Assembly: GCF_900112705.1 (NCBI RefSeq)
Contig: NZ_FOMR01000010.1
Span: 44,802-108,801, forward strand
Direction: 5' to 3'
Length of the DNA: 64,000 nucleotides
From: Lentibacillus persicus
GTDB taxonomy: Bacteria > Bacillota > Bacilli > Bacillales > Amphibacillaceae
Each line of letters begins with the position of its first letter. The first letter of the stretch is position 1. The notes under the pieces were generated by a model that did no database searches, was not told the DNA's origin, and saw nothing but the letters and a program-made list of their open reading frames with translations. The position numbers and the translations under genes are program-made. This document shows positions 8,584-16,079 of the stretch, one piece after another.

Positions 8584-9012
8584 TTATTCGATTCCATTAT
8601 AATAATCCTCAAGAAAGGCCTGTTCAAAAGGTTTCTCTACCACATTGTAAAATTTATGACTGATTAAAATTTTCTCATCAAAAATAACAATAAAATCCAT
8701 TTTATCATCATGTTCAGCATATAAATAAACCATACTTGCGCTCATCGGAAGTTCCGAAGGCTCGTCGCCCCTTATTCTTTCGTAGCTTAATAAATTCATG
8801 TAATCAACGAATGCTTTTATTTTATCGGGGTCCTCGGTTGTTTTATAGATGCTTTCAGCAGGAAGGGATAATTTTAATTCTGTAATCGCTTGCGGATCAA
8901 CATTGAGTGTATCCGTGAATTGCCGCAAATTCCAATCAACTTGCATGAGAAACGCCAATAGAGCGGTAGCGGTTACAATCACCACGTATGCTATTTTCTT
9001 CATCAGCCTCAC
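8584..9012 (-). CDS. Hypothetical membrane-anchored or secreted protein
   Basis: 142 residues with an N-terminal basic tip (MRLMKK) and one hydrophobic segment (IAYVVIVTATALLAFLM), then a soluble, mostly acidic domain facing outside. No family was recognised. The GTG at 9012 and ATG at 9003 are both possible starts; neither has a strong ribosome binding site. It lies downstream of nothing obvious on its strand and is followed by the flavodoxin promoter, so it is probably monocistronic. Function unknown. Confidence 0.6.
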   Translation of the reverse strand: MRLMKKIAYVVIVTATALLAFLMQVDWNLRQFTDTLNVDPQAITELKLSLPAESIYKTTEDPDKIKAFVDYMNLLSYERIRGDEPSELPMSASMVYLYAEHDDKMDFIVIFDEKILISHKFYNVVEKPFEQAFLEDYYNGIE

Positions 9013-9126
9013 ATCCGGTGTTTAGATTTGTTCTTACTCTAAGTATGCAGGCAAAGGTTATTTTTTCACTTGATGCACATCAATTTTCGAAAAAAAACAC
9101 TGTAACATGTGAGTAATTTGGGTTTG

Positions 9127-9169
9127 GTCCTGCGAATGACGGGAAATGAAATAGTAAGCAGGACTTTTT
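9127..9169 (+). other. Hairpin with T-run in the doeA upstream region
   Basis: GTCCTGC (9127-9133) pairs with GCAGGAC (9158-9164), followed by TTTTTG. It resembles a weak terminator, but no gene is visible upstream on this strand. The rest of 9013-9277 shows nothing else recognisable. Confidence 0.35.
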
Positions 9170-9277
9170 GCATAATAGATGAGATTAAAAAAGTACAAGT
9201 AAATCGTCTCTATTCAGAGTAAATGCGTGCAAGATCCGCCTATTTGTCATTAACCATTCAAAATGTACAAATAAAGA

Positions 9278-9306
9278 TTGACACTTCGGAATTTCATGAA
9301 TATAAT
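9278..9306 (+). promoter_or_regulatory. Consensus sigma-A promoter of doeA
   Basis: TTGACA (9278-9283), a 17-nt spacer and TATAAT (9301-9306), a perfect match to the vegetative consensus. Expected start of transcription is about 9313, leaving a leader of about 175 nt. Confidence 0.9.
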
Positions 9307-9319
9307 GTAATTAACCTTA

Positions 9320-9334
9320 TGTCGACAATCGACA
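9320..9334. promoter_or_regulatory. Predicted GntR operator upstream of doeA
   Basis: TGTCGACAATCGACA is a perfect inverted repeat (TGTCGA-CAA-TCGACA) starting 13 nt after the -10 box, where a bound repressor would block transcription. The identical 15-mer recurs in front of gntR (11956). A single TGTCGACA palindrome at 9425-9432 may be an accessory site. Confidence 0.8.
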
Positions 9335-9436
9335 AGCTAGTCCTTTTTCCTTACAGATAGATTCACTCGTTTTATTTTTTTACCCTATCAATATATCTCA
9401 TCGAGAAGCACCATTTCTCTTATGTGTCGACAAAAA

Positions 9437-9450
9437 AGAAAGCGCTTACC
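9437..9450. promoter_or_regulatory. cre-like site in the doeA leader
   Basis: AGAAAGCGCTTACC matches the CcpA operator TGAAAGCGCTTTCA at 11 of 14 positions and lies in the transcribed leader, a usual place for a catabolite-repression roadblock. Confidence 0.45.
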
Positions 9451-9487
9451 AAAGGCGGCGAAAAGGAACGACGGGGAGGGATAATCT

Positions 9488-10675
9488 ATGTTGGCATTTC
9501 CTATTTCTGAATATCACGAACGTTTAAACAAAACGAAACACAAAATGGCTCAGGCCGGGGTTGATTTGCTGATTGTTACGGACCCTGCAAACATGAACTA
9601 TTTAACAGGGTATGATGCGTGGTCGTTTTACGTGCACCAGATGCTCCTTGTGGCGCTCGAGGAAGAACAGCCGATTTGGGTAGGACGCGGCCAGGATGCG
9701 AATGCCGCGCTCCATACGACATGGCTGGAGGAAGACCGCATCATTTCATATGGGGATGACTATGTCCAGTCATCTGTGAAGCATCCAATGGATTTTGTAT
9801 GTGATATTTTGAAGCAGAATAACTATGATACTAAAACAATCGCCGTTGAGATGGATGCTTACTATTTTACGGCCAAGAATTATGTGTGTTTAACACAAGG
9901 GCTGCCGAATGCCACATTTAAAGACGGAACAAACATGGTAAACTGGGTGCGCATTATTAAATCAGATCGTGAAATAGCTTATTTGAAACAAGCTGCCCGG
10001 ATCTCTGAAAATGCCATGCAGGTGGCATTTGATATGATAAATGAAGGTGTGAGGGAATGTGACGTCGTTGCGGAAATATCCCATGCACAAATCAGCGGCA
10101 CCGAGGATTTTGGCGGTGACTACCCGTCAATTGTGCCACTCTTGCCAACCGGTGAAAAAACATCAGCATCCCATCTGACGTGGACGGATGATCGATTTAA
10201 GGATGGCGATCCTGTCATAATCGAATTGGCTGGCGTATACCGGCGTTATCATTCACCGCTTGCCCGAACAGTGGTGATAGGAAGACCTTCAGAAGATATG
10301 CAGTACGTCTCGGACATTGTCCTTAATGGCATCAATACGACGCTTGACGCGGTGCGTCCCGGTATAACATGCGGGGAACTGGAAGGCGTCTGGCGCAGTG
10401 TTATTGAAAAAAGCGGCATTCGTAAAGAATCAAGAATGGGTTATTCAGTGGGGCTCAATTATCCGCCTGATTGGGGTGAGCATACAGCGAGCCTTAGACC
10501 TGAAGACGAGACGGTTCTGGAACCAAACATGACATTTCATTTGATCCCGGGTATCTGGATGGAGAAAATGGGAGTGGAAATTAGTGAATCATTTCGTGTG
10601 ACTGAATCAGGCTGTGAAGTTCTTGCCGAGTTTCCGCGGGAGCTCATGGTCAAACCAAACATCCGGCTGGCATGA
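9488..10675 (+). CDS. doeA: Ectoine hydrolase (M24-fold, DoeA/EutD family)
   Basis: Opens the ectoine ring to N-acetyl-L-2,4-diaminobutyrate, the first step of ectoine catabolism. The protein has the two-domain creatinase/Xaa-Pro peptidase fold (395 residues) and segments that I recognise from DoeA/EutD rather than peptidases: TGYDAWSFYVHQ (about 40-51), WVGRGQDANAA, GGDYPSIVPLLPTG (about 209-222), SHLTWTDD, IIELAGVYRRYHSPLARTV (the Glu at about 246 fits the residue reported to attack ectoine), YPPDWGEHTASLRPED and NMTFHLIPG. The usual five M24 metal ligands are not evident, as in EutD. It is monocistronic, with its own promoter, operator and terminator. Confidence 0.85.
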   Translation: MLAFPISEYHERLNKTKHKMAQAGVDLLIVTDPANMNYLTGYDAWSFYVHQMLLVALEEEQPIWVGRGQDANAALHTTWLEEDRIISYGDDYVQSSVKHPMDFVCDILKQNNYDTKTIAVEMDAYYFTAKNYVCLTQGLPNATFKDGTNMVNWVRIIKSDREIAYLKQAARISENAMQVAFDMINEGVRECDVVAEISHAQISGTEDFGGDYPSIVPLLPTGEKTSASHLTWTDDRFKDGDPVIIELAGVYRRYHSPLARTVVIGRPSEDMQYVSDIVLNGINTTLDAVRPGITCGELEGVWRSVIEKSGIRKESRMGYSVGLNYPPDWGEHTASLRPEDETVLEPNMTFHLIPGIWMEKMGVEISESFRVTESGCEVLAEFPRELMVKPNIRLA

Positions 10676-10738
10676 CACTTCAGTGCTAAGGAGCTGGCTT
10701 GAATATGATAGCTGTTTGTTATCATTATGCTTTTAATT

Positions 10739-10777
10739 AAAACAGCCGTACAAGGCAAGCGAAGTACGGCTGTTTTT
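10739..10777. terminator. Bidirectional terminator between doeA and the 2-hydroxyacid dehydrogenase
   Basis: Perfect stem AAAACAGCCGTAC / GTACGGCTGTTTT with a 12-nt loop and T-run, between convergent genes. Confidence 0.93.
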
Positions 10778-10784
10778 GTGTGTT

Positions 10785-11768
10785 TCACGCTTTTTTTATT
10801 GATTCAGGATTAACTAAATTCGGCGGATTCTCGCCGTTTATGCCCGCTTCAAGGTTCTTGGCGGCAAGTTCTGACATGGCAAGTTCGGTTTCGTGTGTGG
10901 ACGAGCCAATATGCGGTGTTGTCACCACGTTTTTCATCTTCAGGAGCGGGTTATCGGGCTCAACTGGTTCGTTTTCAAATACATCAAGAGCCGCAGCTGC
11001 TATTTCGCCATCTTCAAGGGCTTTAATCAGGTCTTTTTCCACAATTGTTTTGCCGCGGGAGCCGTTAACGAAAATAGCCGAGTTTTTCATCAGCTGAAAC
11101 TCCCGAAAGCCGAGCATTTCTTCTGTTTCCGACGTCAGTGGCGTGATCATGCAGACAAAATCGGATTCCTGAAGCAGTTCATCCAGCTCGCGATAGCCTG
11201 CAGAAAAAGTTGCTTCAGCATCTTGCTTCCGGCTGCGGCTGTGATAAAGGATAGCCATGTCAAATCCAAAGTGGGCACGCTGGGCAATGGCTTTTCCAAT
11301 CCGGCCCATCCCAATGATACCGAGCGTTTTATGGTGAATGTTTGTCCCGTAATGTTCTTCACCAATTGCTTCAGTCTGCCAGTTTCCATTTTTGACAAAT
11401 TGGTCAAGCTCCGGAATGCGTCTCGCCGCTGCTGTAAGTATGCTGAAAACGGCGTCTGCCACTGTATCGGTAAGAATGCCCGGTGTGTTAGTGGCCATAA
11501 TTTGCCGCTTGTTCATTTCCTCTATATCCAGGTTATTGTATCCGACCGAGACATTACTGACGACCTTTAAGTTTGGTGCGTTTTCGAGCAGGTCACGGTC
11601 AACAGGGGTTTCAAGCCCAATAATTCCTTCCGCGTCTTTTAGATGTTCCAAAAACGCCGGGTCTTTTTTTGTATCGACGTTTTCAAAAAAATGGACGTCG
11701 TACTTTTCTTTTAAATCATCCAGAACCGGCTGTTCAACACGGTTATAGGCTATAATTTTCTTTTTCAA
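10785..11768 (-). CDS. D-isomer-specific 2-hydroxyacid dehydrogenase (GhrB/TkrA-like)
   Basis: NAD(P)H-dependent reductase of 2-oxoacids such as glyoxylate, hydroxypyruvate or 2-ketogluconate. The Rossmann motif GIIGMGRIGKAIA lies near residue 150; the catalytic Arg (NGSRGKTIVE), Glu (FENEP) and His (TPHIGSSTHE) are all present. The TTG at 11768 follows GGAGGG by 6 nt and is preferred over the upstream in-frame start at 11792. It is transcribed away from gntR and lies between the two ectoine units, so it may act on a 2-oxoacid formed in that pathway. That link is inference; the divergent promoter is not clear. Confidence 0.85.
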   Translation of the reverse strand: MKKKIIAYNRVEQPVLDDLKEKYDVHFFENVDTKKDPAFLEHLKDAEGIIGLETPVDRDLLENAPNLKVVSNVSVGYNNLDIEEMNKRQIMATNTPGILTDTVADAVFSILTAAARRIPELDQFVKNGNWQTEAIGEEHYGTNIHHKTLGIIGMGRIGKAIAQRAHFGFDMAILYHSRSRKQDAEATFSAGYRELDELLQESDFVCMITPLTSETEEMLGFREFQLMKNSAIFVNGSRGKTIVEKDLIKALEDGEIAAAALDVFENEPVEPDNPLLKMKNVVTTPHIGSSTHETELAMSELAAKNLEAGINGENPPNLVNPESIKKA

Positions 11769-11909
11769 GTCAATCCCTCCATTTTGCGTCACAGTTTTTA
11801 ATCCTGTAACAGGTAAAGAGCTACAAAATTTTATTATAAAGTGCCTTTCTTTTAAAATAGACGCAAATCAGAACTAAGTCAATTAATTTCAAATTATCTA
11901 AAATTTTTG

Positions 11910-11938
11910 TTGACAATGAAATGGTGCTAAATTATGAT
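11910..11938 (+). promoter_or_regulatory. Promoter of the gntR-led catabolic operon
   Basis: TTGACA (11910-11915), 17-nt spacer, TATGAT (11933-11938): a near-consensus vegetative promoter. Expected start about 11945. Confidence 0.85.
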
Positions 11939-11955
11939 GAGTGTAGGATGTTTTT

Positions 11956-11970
11956 TGTCGACAATCGACA
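11956..11970. promoter_or_regulatory. Predicted GntR operator in front of its own gene
   Basis: Same 15-mer TGTCGACAATCGACA as at 9320, starting 17 nt after the -10 box. If translation began at the upstream ATG (11934), this site would be coding; the better-placed TTG at 12009 leaves it in the 5' untranslated region, as expected for an autoregulatory operator. Confidence 0.8.
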
Positions 11971-12008
11971 CTGAACAAAAAGACATTTCCAGAAAGGAGC
12001 AGTTGGTT

Positions 12009-12689
12009 TTGCAGCCTATCAATAGCGCCATTATGCAAAAACCATTAAGCGAACTGATTGCTGATGAACTGAAGCATAAGATTTGGAATGAAGAGATTCA
12101 GTTTGGTGAGAGGCTCCTGGAAACCGATTTGGCGGAAAGTTACGATGTCAGCCGAAGTACAATCAGAGAAGCGCTGAAAATACTTGAAAGTGAAGAACTT
12201 GTTGTCAGTCAGGCACGAAAAGGAACCTATGTTGCTGATTTCACCAACCACGATGTCAATGAAATGATTGAATTAAGAACGCTTTTAGAATCACATGCAT
12301 TTAAGCAGGCAGTAGCACGCCTTAAACCTGAAGACACGGCAAAACTGGAAGCCATTGTAAACGAAATGAAACAAAAGGCAGACGAAAATGACTGGAATGG
12401 TTTATTCGATTTGGATATGACATTTCATAGTTATGTCGTTGGGTTGTGCGGGAATACAAGAATTATTAAGATTTATGATTCCCTTCAAGTACAGATCAGA
12501 ACATTTTTAATGCATCTGGACAGGTACTACTCAAGCCCGCAAGCGTTTTATAATGAGCACAAGCAATTGCTTGAGGCATTAGTCTCAAAGGATGGGCATA
12601 TTGTGAATGGGAGAGTCAGAGAACACATTGAGTATGTCGAGACTAAGCTGCTGGGAAAAAATAGTGATATAGATTATAAGGAGGTATGA
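12009..12689 (+). CDS. GntR-family transcriptional regulator, FadR subfamily
   Basis: N-terminal winged helix (about residues 10-75, with SRSTIREALKILESEELVV as the recognition region) and C-terminal all-helical FCD ligand domain (EMIELRTLLESHAFKQAV onward, with metal/ligand histidines such as FHSYVVGLCGN). The TTG at 12009 has AAAGGAG 9 nt upstream and gives a 226-residue protein, the subfamily norm. First gene of the catabolic operon, only 3 nt before the aminotransferase gene. Two identical palindromes at 9320 and 11956 are its likely operators, making it the candidate local repressor of ectoine catabolism in place of the MocR-type EnuR used by Proteobacteria. The inducer is unknown; N-acetyl-diaminobutyrate is a reasonable guess. 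Confidence 0.85.
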   Translation: MQPINSAIMQKPLSELIADELKHKIWNEEIQFGERLLETDLAESYDVSRSTIREALKILESEELVVSQARKGTYVADFTNHDVNEMIELRTLLESHAFKQAVARLKPEDTAKLEAIVNEMKQKADENDWNGLFDLDMTFHSYVVGLCGNTRIIKIYDSLQVQIRTFLMHLDRYYSSPQAFYNEHKQLLEALVSKDGHIVNGRVREHIEYVETKLLGKNSDIDYKEV

Positions 12690-12692
12690 CAA

Positions 12693-14045
12693 ATGAGTAA
12701 AAAATTTGCTAATGTCAAAACGGAACTGCCAGGACCAAAGGCAAAGGAGCTGCTTGACCGCAGGCATAATATAGTGCCTGATGGCGTGAGTTATGGTGCG
12801 CCGACATTTGTGGATACGGCAAAAGGGGCGCTTCTGAAAGATGTGGACGGTAATCAGTTTATTGATTTTGCCGGGGCGATTGGCGTTATTAATGCCGGTC
12901 ATAGCCATGACACCGTTGTAAGCGCTTTACAGGATCAGGCTGCTAAGTATATTCATACAGGTTTTAACGTCATGATGTACGACCCGTATATCGAATTTGC
13001 AGAAAAACTAGCAGAACTTGCGCCAGGCAGCTTTGACAAAAAAGTCATGTTTCTTAACAGTGGTGCCGAAGCGAATGAAAATGCCATTAAAATTGCCCGG
13101 AAATATACCGGTCGCCAAGCGGTTGTTTCGTTTACCGGCGGCTTTCATGGCCGGACACTGATGACGATGTCAATGACAGGGAAAGTGAAACCGTACAAAT
13201 TTGAGTATGGCCCATTTGCTCCCGAAGTTTATCATGCACCGTTCCCGTATAATTATCGCCGACCTGAATCGATGGGTGAAGATGAATATGCTGAATACTT
13301 GCTGAAACAAGTTGAGGATTTCTTCATTACGGAAGTCGATCCGACACAAGTGGCCGCGTTTATTATGGAACCGGTCCAGGGCGAGAGCGGGTTTATCATC
13401 CCGAATAAAAAGTTCGTCCAAGGGGTATATGAACTATGCAAGCAGCATGGCATCCTGTTTATCGCTGATGAAATCCAGACAGGGTTTGGCCGAACAGGCA
13501 AATATTTTGCAATGGAGCATTTCGACGTTGCTCCTGATATGGTTACTGTATCCAAGTCCATGGCTGCCGGGTTGCCGATCAGCGGCGTGATTGGCCGGCA
13601 GGAAGTTATGGACGGAGCCGGAGCAGGCGAACTGGGCGGCACATATTGTGGAAGTCCGCTTGGCTGCCGCGCAGGTCTTGCAGTATTGGAAGTTATGGAA
13701 AAAGAAAACTTGAATGACCGTGGGGTTGCAATCGGTGAAAAAGTTATGAGGAAGTTCAGTGAAATGTACGACCGGTTTGATGCCATCGGTGATTACCGTG
13801 GTCTTGGTGCCATGTGTGCGCTTGAGTTTGTCACGGACCGGGACAGCAAAGAACCGGATAAGAAAATGGCCCCGCAAGTATTAAAAGAAGCGCGTGACCG
13901 TGGGCTGATTGCTTTGAAAGCGGGTGTTTATGACAATGTTGTCCGCCTGTTAATGCCGCTGGTGATTACTGATGAACAGCTGGAAGAAGGTTTGGAGATT
14001 CTTGAAGAGGCAATTGAAGCAGCGACAGCCAGCGTAAAAGTTTAG
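12693..14045 (+). CDS. Class III aminotransferase (diaminobutyrate/4-aminobutyrate type, DoeD-like)
   Basis: PLP enzyme of 450 residues, GabT/DoeD-like. The cofactor Asp is in FIADEIQTGFGRTG and the Schiff-base Lys in TVSKSMAAGLPISG; SGAEANENAIKIAR binds the phosphate. In ectoine catabolism such an enzyme converts L-2,4-diaminobutyrate to aspartate semialdehyde with 2-oxoglutarate as acceptor. By sequence alone GABA transaminase is equally possible; the neighbours favour diaminobutyrate. RBS AAGGAGG, 3 nt after gntR. A hairpin lies between it and the dehydrogenase gene. Confidence 0.85.
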   Translation: MSKKFANVKTELPGPKAKELLDRRHNIVPDGVSYGAPTFVDTAKGALLKDVDGNQFIDFAGAIGVINAGHSHDTVVSALQDQAAKYIHTGFNVMMYDPYIEFAEKLAELAPGSFDKKVMFLNSGAEANENAIKIARKYTGRQAVVSFTGGFHGRTLMTMSMTGKVKPYKFEYGPFAPEVYHAPFPYNYRRPESMGEDEYAEYLLKQVEDFFITEVDPTQVAAFIMEPVQGESGFIIPNKKFVQGVYELCKQHGILFIADEIQTGFGRTGKYFAMEHFDVAPDMVTVSKSMAAGLPISGVIGRQEVMDGAGAGELGGTYCGSPLGCRAGLAVLEVMEKENLNDRGVAIGEKVMRKFSEMYDRFDAIGDYRGLGAMCALEFVTDRDSKEPDKKMAPQVLKEARDRGLIALKAGVYDNVVRLLMPLVITDEQLEEGLEILEEAIEAATASVKV

Positions 14046-14073
14046 GCCATATTCGAAAAAACATTTCAAAAAA

Positions 14074-14102
14074 GCTGGCAGCGGGTTAAATCCTGTGCCA
14101 GC
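14074..14102 (+). other. Intercistronic hairpin between the aminotransferase and dehydrogenase genes
   Basis: GCTGGCA (14074-14080) pairs with TGCCAGC (14096-14102), extended by partial pairing inside. There is no T-run, so it is more likely an mRNA processing or stability element than a terminator. Confidence 0.5.
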
Positions 14103-14133
14103 CAATAGACTAAAACACAGGAGTGATGCAGTG

Positions 14134-15576
14134 ATGGCAGTTCAAACGAAAAACTATTCAATGTGTATTAACGGTGAATGGGTTGGCAGTGATCTTGATA
14201 CGATGGACGTTGTGAATCCGGCTAATGGCGAAGTGATTGGGACGGTTCCATATGGCGGTGAAAAAGAAGCTGAGCAGGCTGTCGATGCAGCTTATGACGC
14301 TTTTCAACCATGGTCCGAACTGACAGCGTATGATCGCGCAGCATACCTGGAAAAATTGAACCAGCTAATGCTCGACAACCAGGAAGAAATGGCTGAAATC
14401 ATGACGCTTGAAATGGGGAAACCGATTAATGAATCGAGAGGCGAAGTTAAATATGCCGCTTCATTCTTGAAATGGTTTGCAGAAGAAGGAAAACGCATCT
14501 ATGGTCAAACGGTACCGACCCACGGGAGTGATAAACGGCTTCAAGTGTGGAAGAAACCAGTTGGCGTCGTAACCGCTATTACACCATGGAACTTCCCGGC
14601 AGCTATGCTGACACGTAAGATGGGACCGGCGCTTGCCTCGGGCTGTACCTTTATCATGAAGCCATCGAGTGATAGCCCGCTCACGGCTGTTAAACTGATG
14701 GAACTGGTCGAGCAAGCCGGATTTCCAAAAGGGGTCGTCAATCTTGTAACAGGCTCATCATCCAAGATTGCGAAAGTATCGATGGAAAACAGCAAAGTGC
14801 GCAAAGTGACATTCACCGGCTCAACCGAGGTCGGCAAAACATTAATTCGTCAGAGCGCCGATCAGGTGAAAAAGTTATCGCTTGAACTTGGCGGGCACGC
14901 GCCTTTGGTTGTTCTTGACGATGCCGACCTCGATGCTGCAGTTCAGGGAACAGTCGCATCTAAATTCCGCAATTCGGGGCAGACATGTATTTGTGCTAAC
15001 CGGGTTTATGTGCAGGAAGGTATTTATGATCAATTCGTTGAGAAGCTGACCGAAGCTGTTAAAGAATTGAACGTCGGGGACGGCATGGACGAATCTAACC
15101 AAATTGGACCATTAATCAACCAGGATGGTCTGGATAAAGTAAAACGTCATGTTGATGATGCGGTCTCAAAAGGCGCAACTGTAGAAACCGGCGGTGAAAC
15201 AGCTGGCGGGAGTGAAGGGCTCTTTTATCAGCCCACAGTTATTAAAGATGTAGACCAATCAATGGTCGTCATGCAGGAAGAAACATTTGGTCCCGTTACC
15301 CCTGTTGAGAAAATCAAATCTGATGAAGAAGCGGTCAAGATGGCTAACGATACGCCGTATGGGCTGGCAGCATATGTCTTTACCGAAAGTGTCTCCAGAG
15401 GCACACAGTTAATTGAAAAACTTGATTTTGGAATTGTCGGCTGGAACAATGGTGCTCCGTCAGCGGCACAGGTGCCATTCGGCGGCATGAAAGAAAGCGG
15501 GATCGGCCGTGAAGGCGGTCATGAAGGAATCGAGGAATTTGTGGAATCACAGTATGTAGCAATCGGCATGAAATAA
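14134..15576 (+). CDS. NAD(P)-dependent semialdehyde dehydrogenase (SSADH/DoeC-like)
   Basis: Aldehyde dehydrogenase superfamily, 480 residues. Catalytic Cys in NSGQTCICANRVYV, general-base Glu in LSLELGGHAPLVV, nucleotide loop FTGSTEVGKTL and the PWNFPAAMLTRK segment typical of succinate-semialdehyde dehydrogenases. Next to the aminotransferase it would oxidise aspartate semialdehyde to aspartate (DoeC role) or succinate semialdehyde to succinate. ATG at 14134 is chosen, with AGGAG upstream; GTG at 14131 is also possible. The gene ends 24 nt before ridA. Confidence 0.88.
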   Translation: MAVQTKNYSMCINGEWVGSDLDTMDVVNPANGEVIGTVPYGGEKEAEQAVDAAYDAFQPWSELTAYDRAAYLEKLNQLMLDNQEEMAEIMTLEMGKPINESRGEVKYAASFLKWFAEEGKRIYGQTVPTHGSDKRLQVWKKPVGVVTAITPWNFPAAMLTRKMGPALASGCTFIMKPSSDSPLTAVKLMELVEQAGFPKGVVNLVTGSSSKIAKVSMENSKVRKVTFTGSTEVGKTLIRQSADQVKKLSLELGGHAPLVVLDDADLDAAVQGTVASKFRNSGQTCICANRVYVQEGIYDQFVEKLTEAVKELNVGDGMDESNQIGPLINQDGLDKVKRHVDDAVSKGATVETGGETAGGSEGLFYQPTVIKDVDQSMVVMQEETFGPVTPVEKIKSDEEAVKMANDTPYGLAAYVFTESVSRGTQLIEKLDFGIVGWNNGAPSAAQVPFGGMKESGIGREGGHEGIEEFVESQYVAIGMK

Positions 15577-15600
15577 GCACTCAGAAAGGATGAGTATCTG

Positions 15601-15987
15601 ATGAAAGAAGCCATCCAAACGCTGAACGCGCCTCAGCCGGGCGGACCATATTCACAGGGCGTTAAGACTGAGTCATTCATCTTTGTTTCCGGACAGGATG
15701 GTGTAAAGGCGAACGGTGAGTCAGTCGGGGCATCAATTGCTGCCCAAACGACTGCCGCGCTCGAGAATATTAACAATATACTGGCGGCGAAAGATGCTGA
15801 TTTATCAAGTTTGGTCTATGTAACGTGTCATTTGACAGATTTAAACGATGAGACGGTTCGCGAATTTAATAAAGCTTATGAGGATTATTTTCACGACGTT
15901 GATGTGAAACCTGCCCGGATCACCGTCGGAAGCCAGCTTTTGGAAACGGATGTCGAAATAACAGCAATCGCCGCGGTGGAGCGGTAA
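15601..15987 (+). CDS. RidA-family enamine/imine deaminase
   Basis: 128-residue YjgF/YER057c/UK114 protein, a trimeric enzyme that hydrolyses reactive 2-aminoacrylate-like enamines released by PLP-dependent dehydratases. Conserved pieces include GGPYSQGVK, FVSGQDG and the substrate-carboxylate Arg in KPARITVGSQL. Its placement two genes before an EutB-like dehydratase fits the idea that it clears that enzyme's imine product. RBS AAAGGA. Confidence 0.92.
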   Translation: MKEAIQTLNAPQPGGPYSQGVKTESFIFVSGQDGVKANGESVGASIAAQTTAALENINNILAAKDADLSSLVYVTCHLTDLNDETVREFNKAYEDYFHDVDVKPARITVGSQLLETDVEITAIAAVER

Positions 15988-16018
15988 ATAGTTAAAGTGA
16001 ATAATAGAAACGTGTGAC

Positions 16019-16050
16019 GGAATCGGCTTGGGTGTCGATTCCCTTTTCTC
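16019..16050 (+). terminator. Weak internal terminator or attenuator
   Basis: GGAATCG / CGATTCC stem with a 10-nt loop, followed by CTTTTCTC. The tail is poor, so partial read-through into the amidohydrolase gene is expected. Confidence 0.4.
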
Positions 16051-16079
16051 ACTAAGAATTTAAAGCAGGGGGGGTAAGA

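Noticed and set aside
10893..11570. 225-codon open frame on the plus strand
   Set aside because: It is antisense to the 2-hydroxyacid dehydrogenase, which has full catalytic motifs, and its translation shows no domain.
13253..13786. 177-codon open frame opposite the aminotransferase gene
   Set aside because: Shadow of a well-supported PLP enzyme gene; low-complexity translation and no ribosome site.
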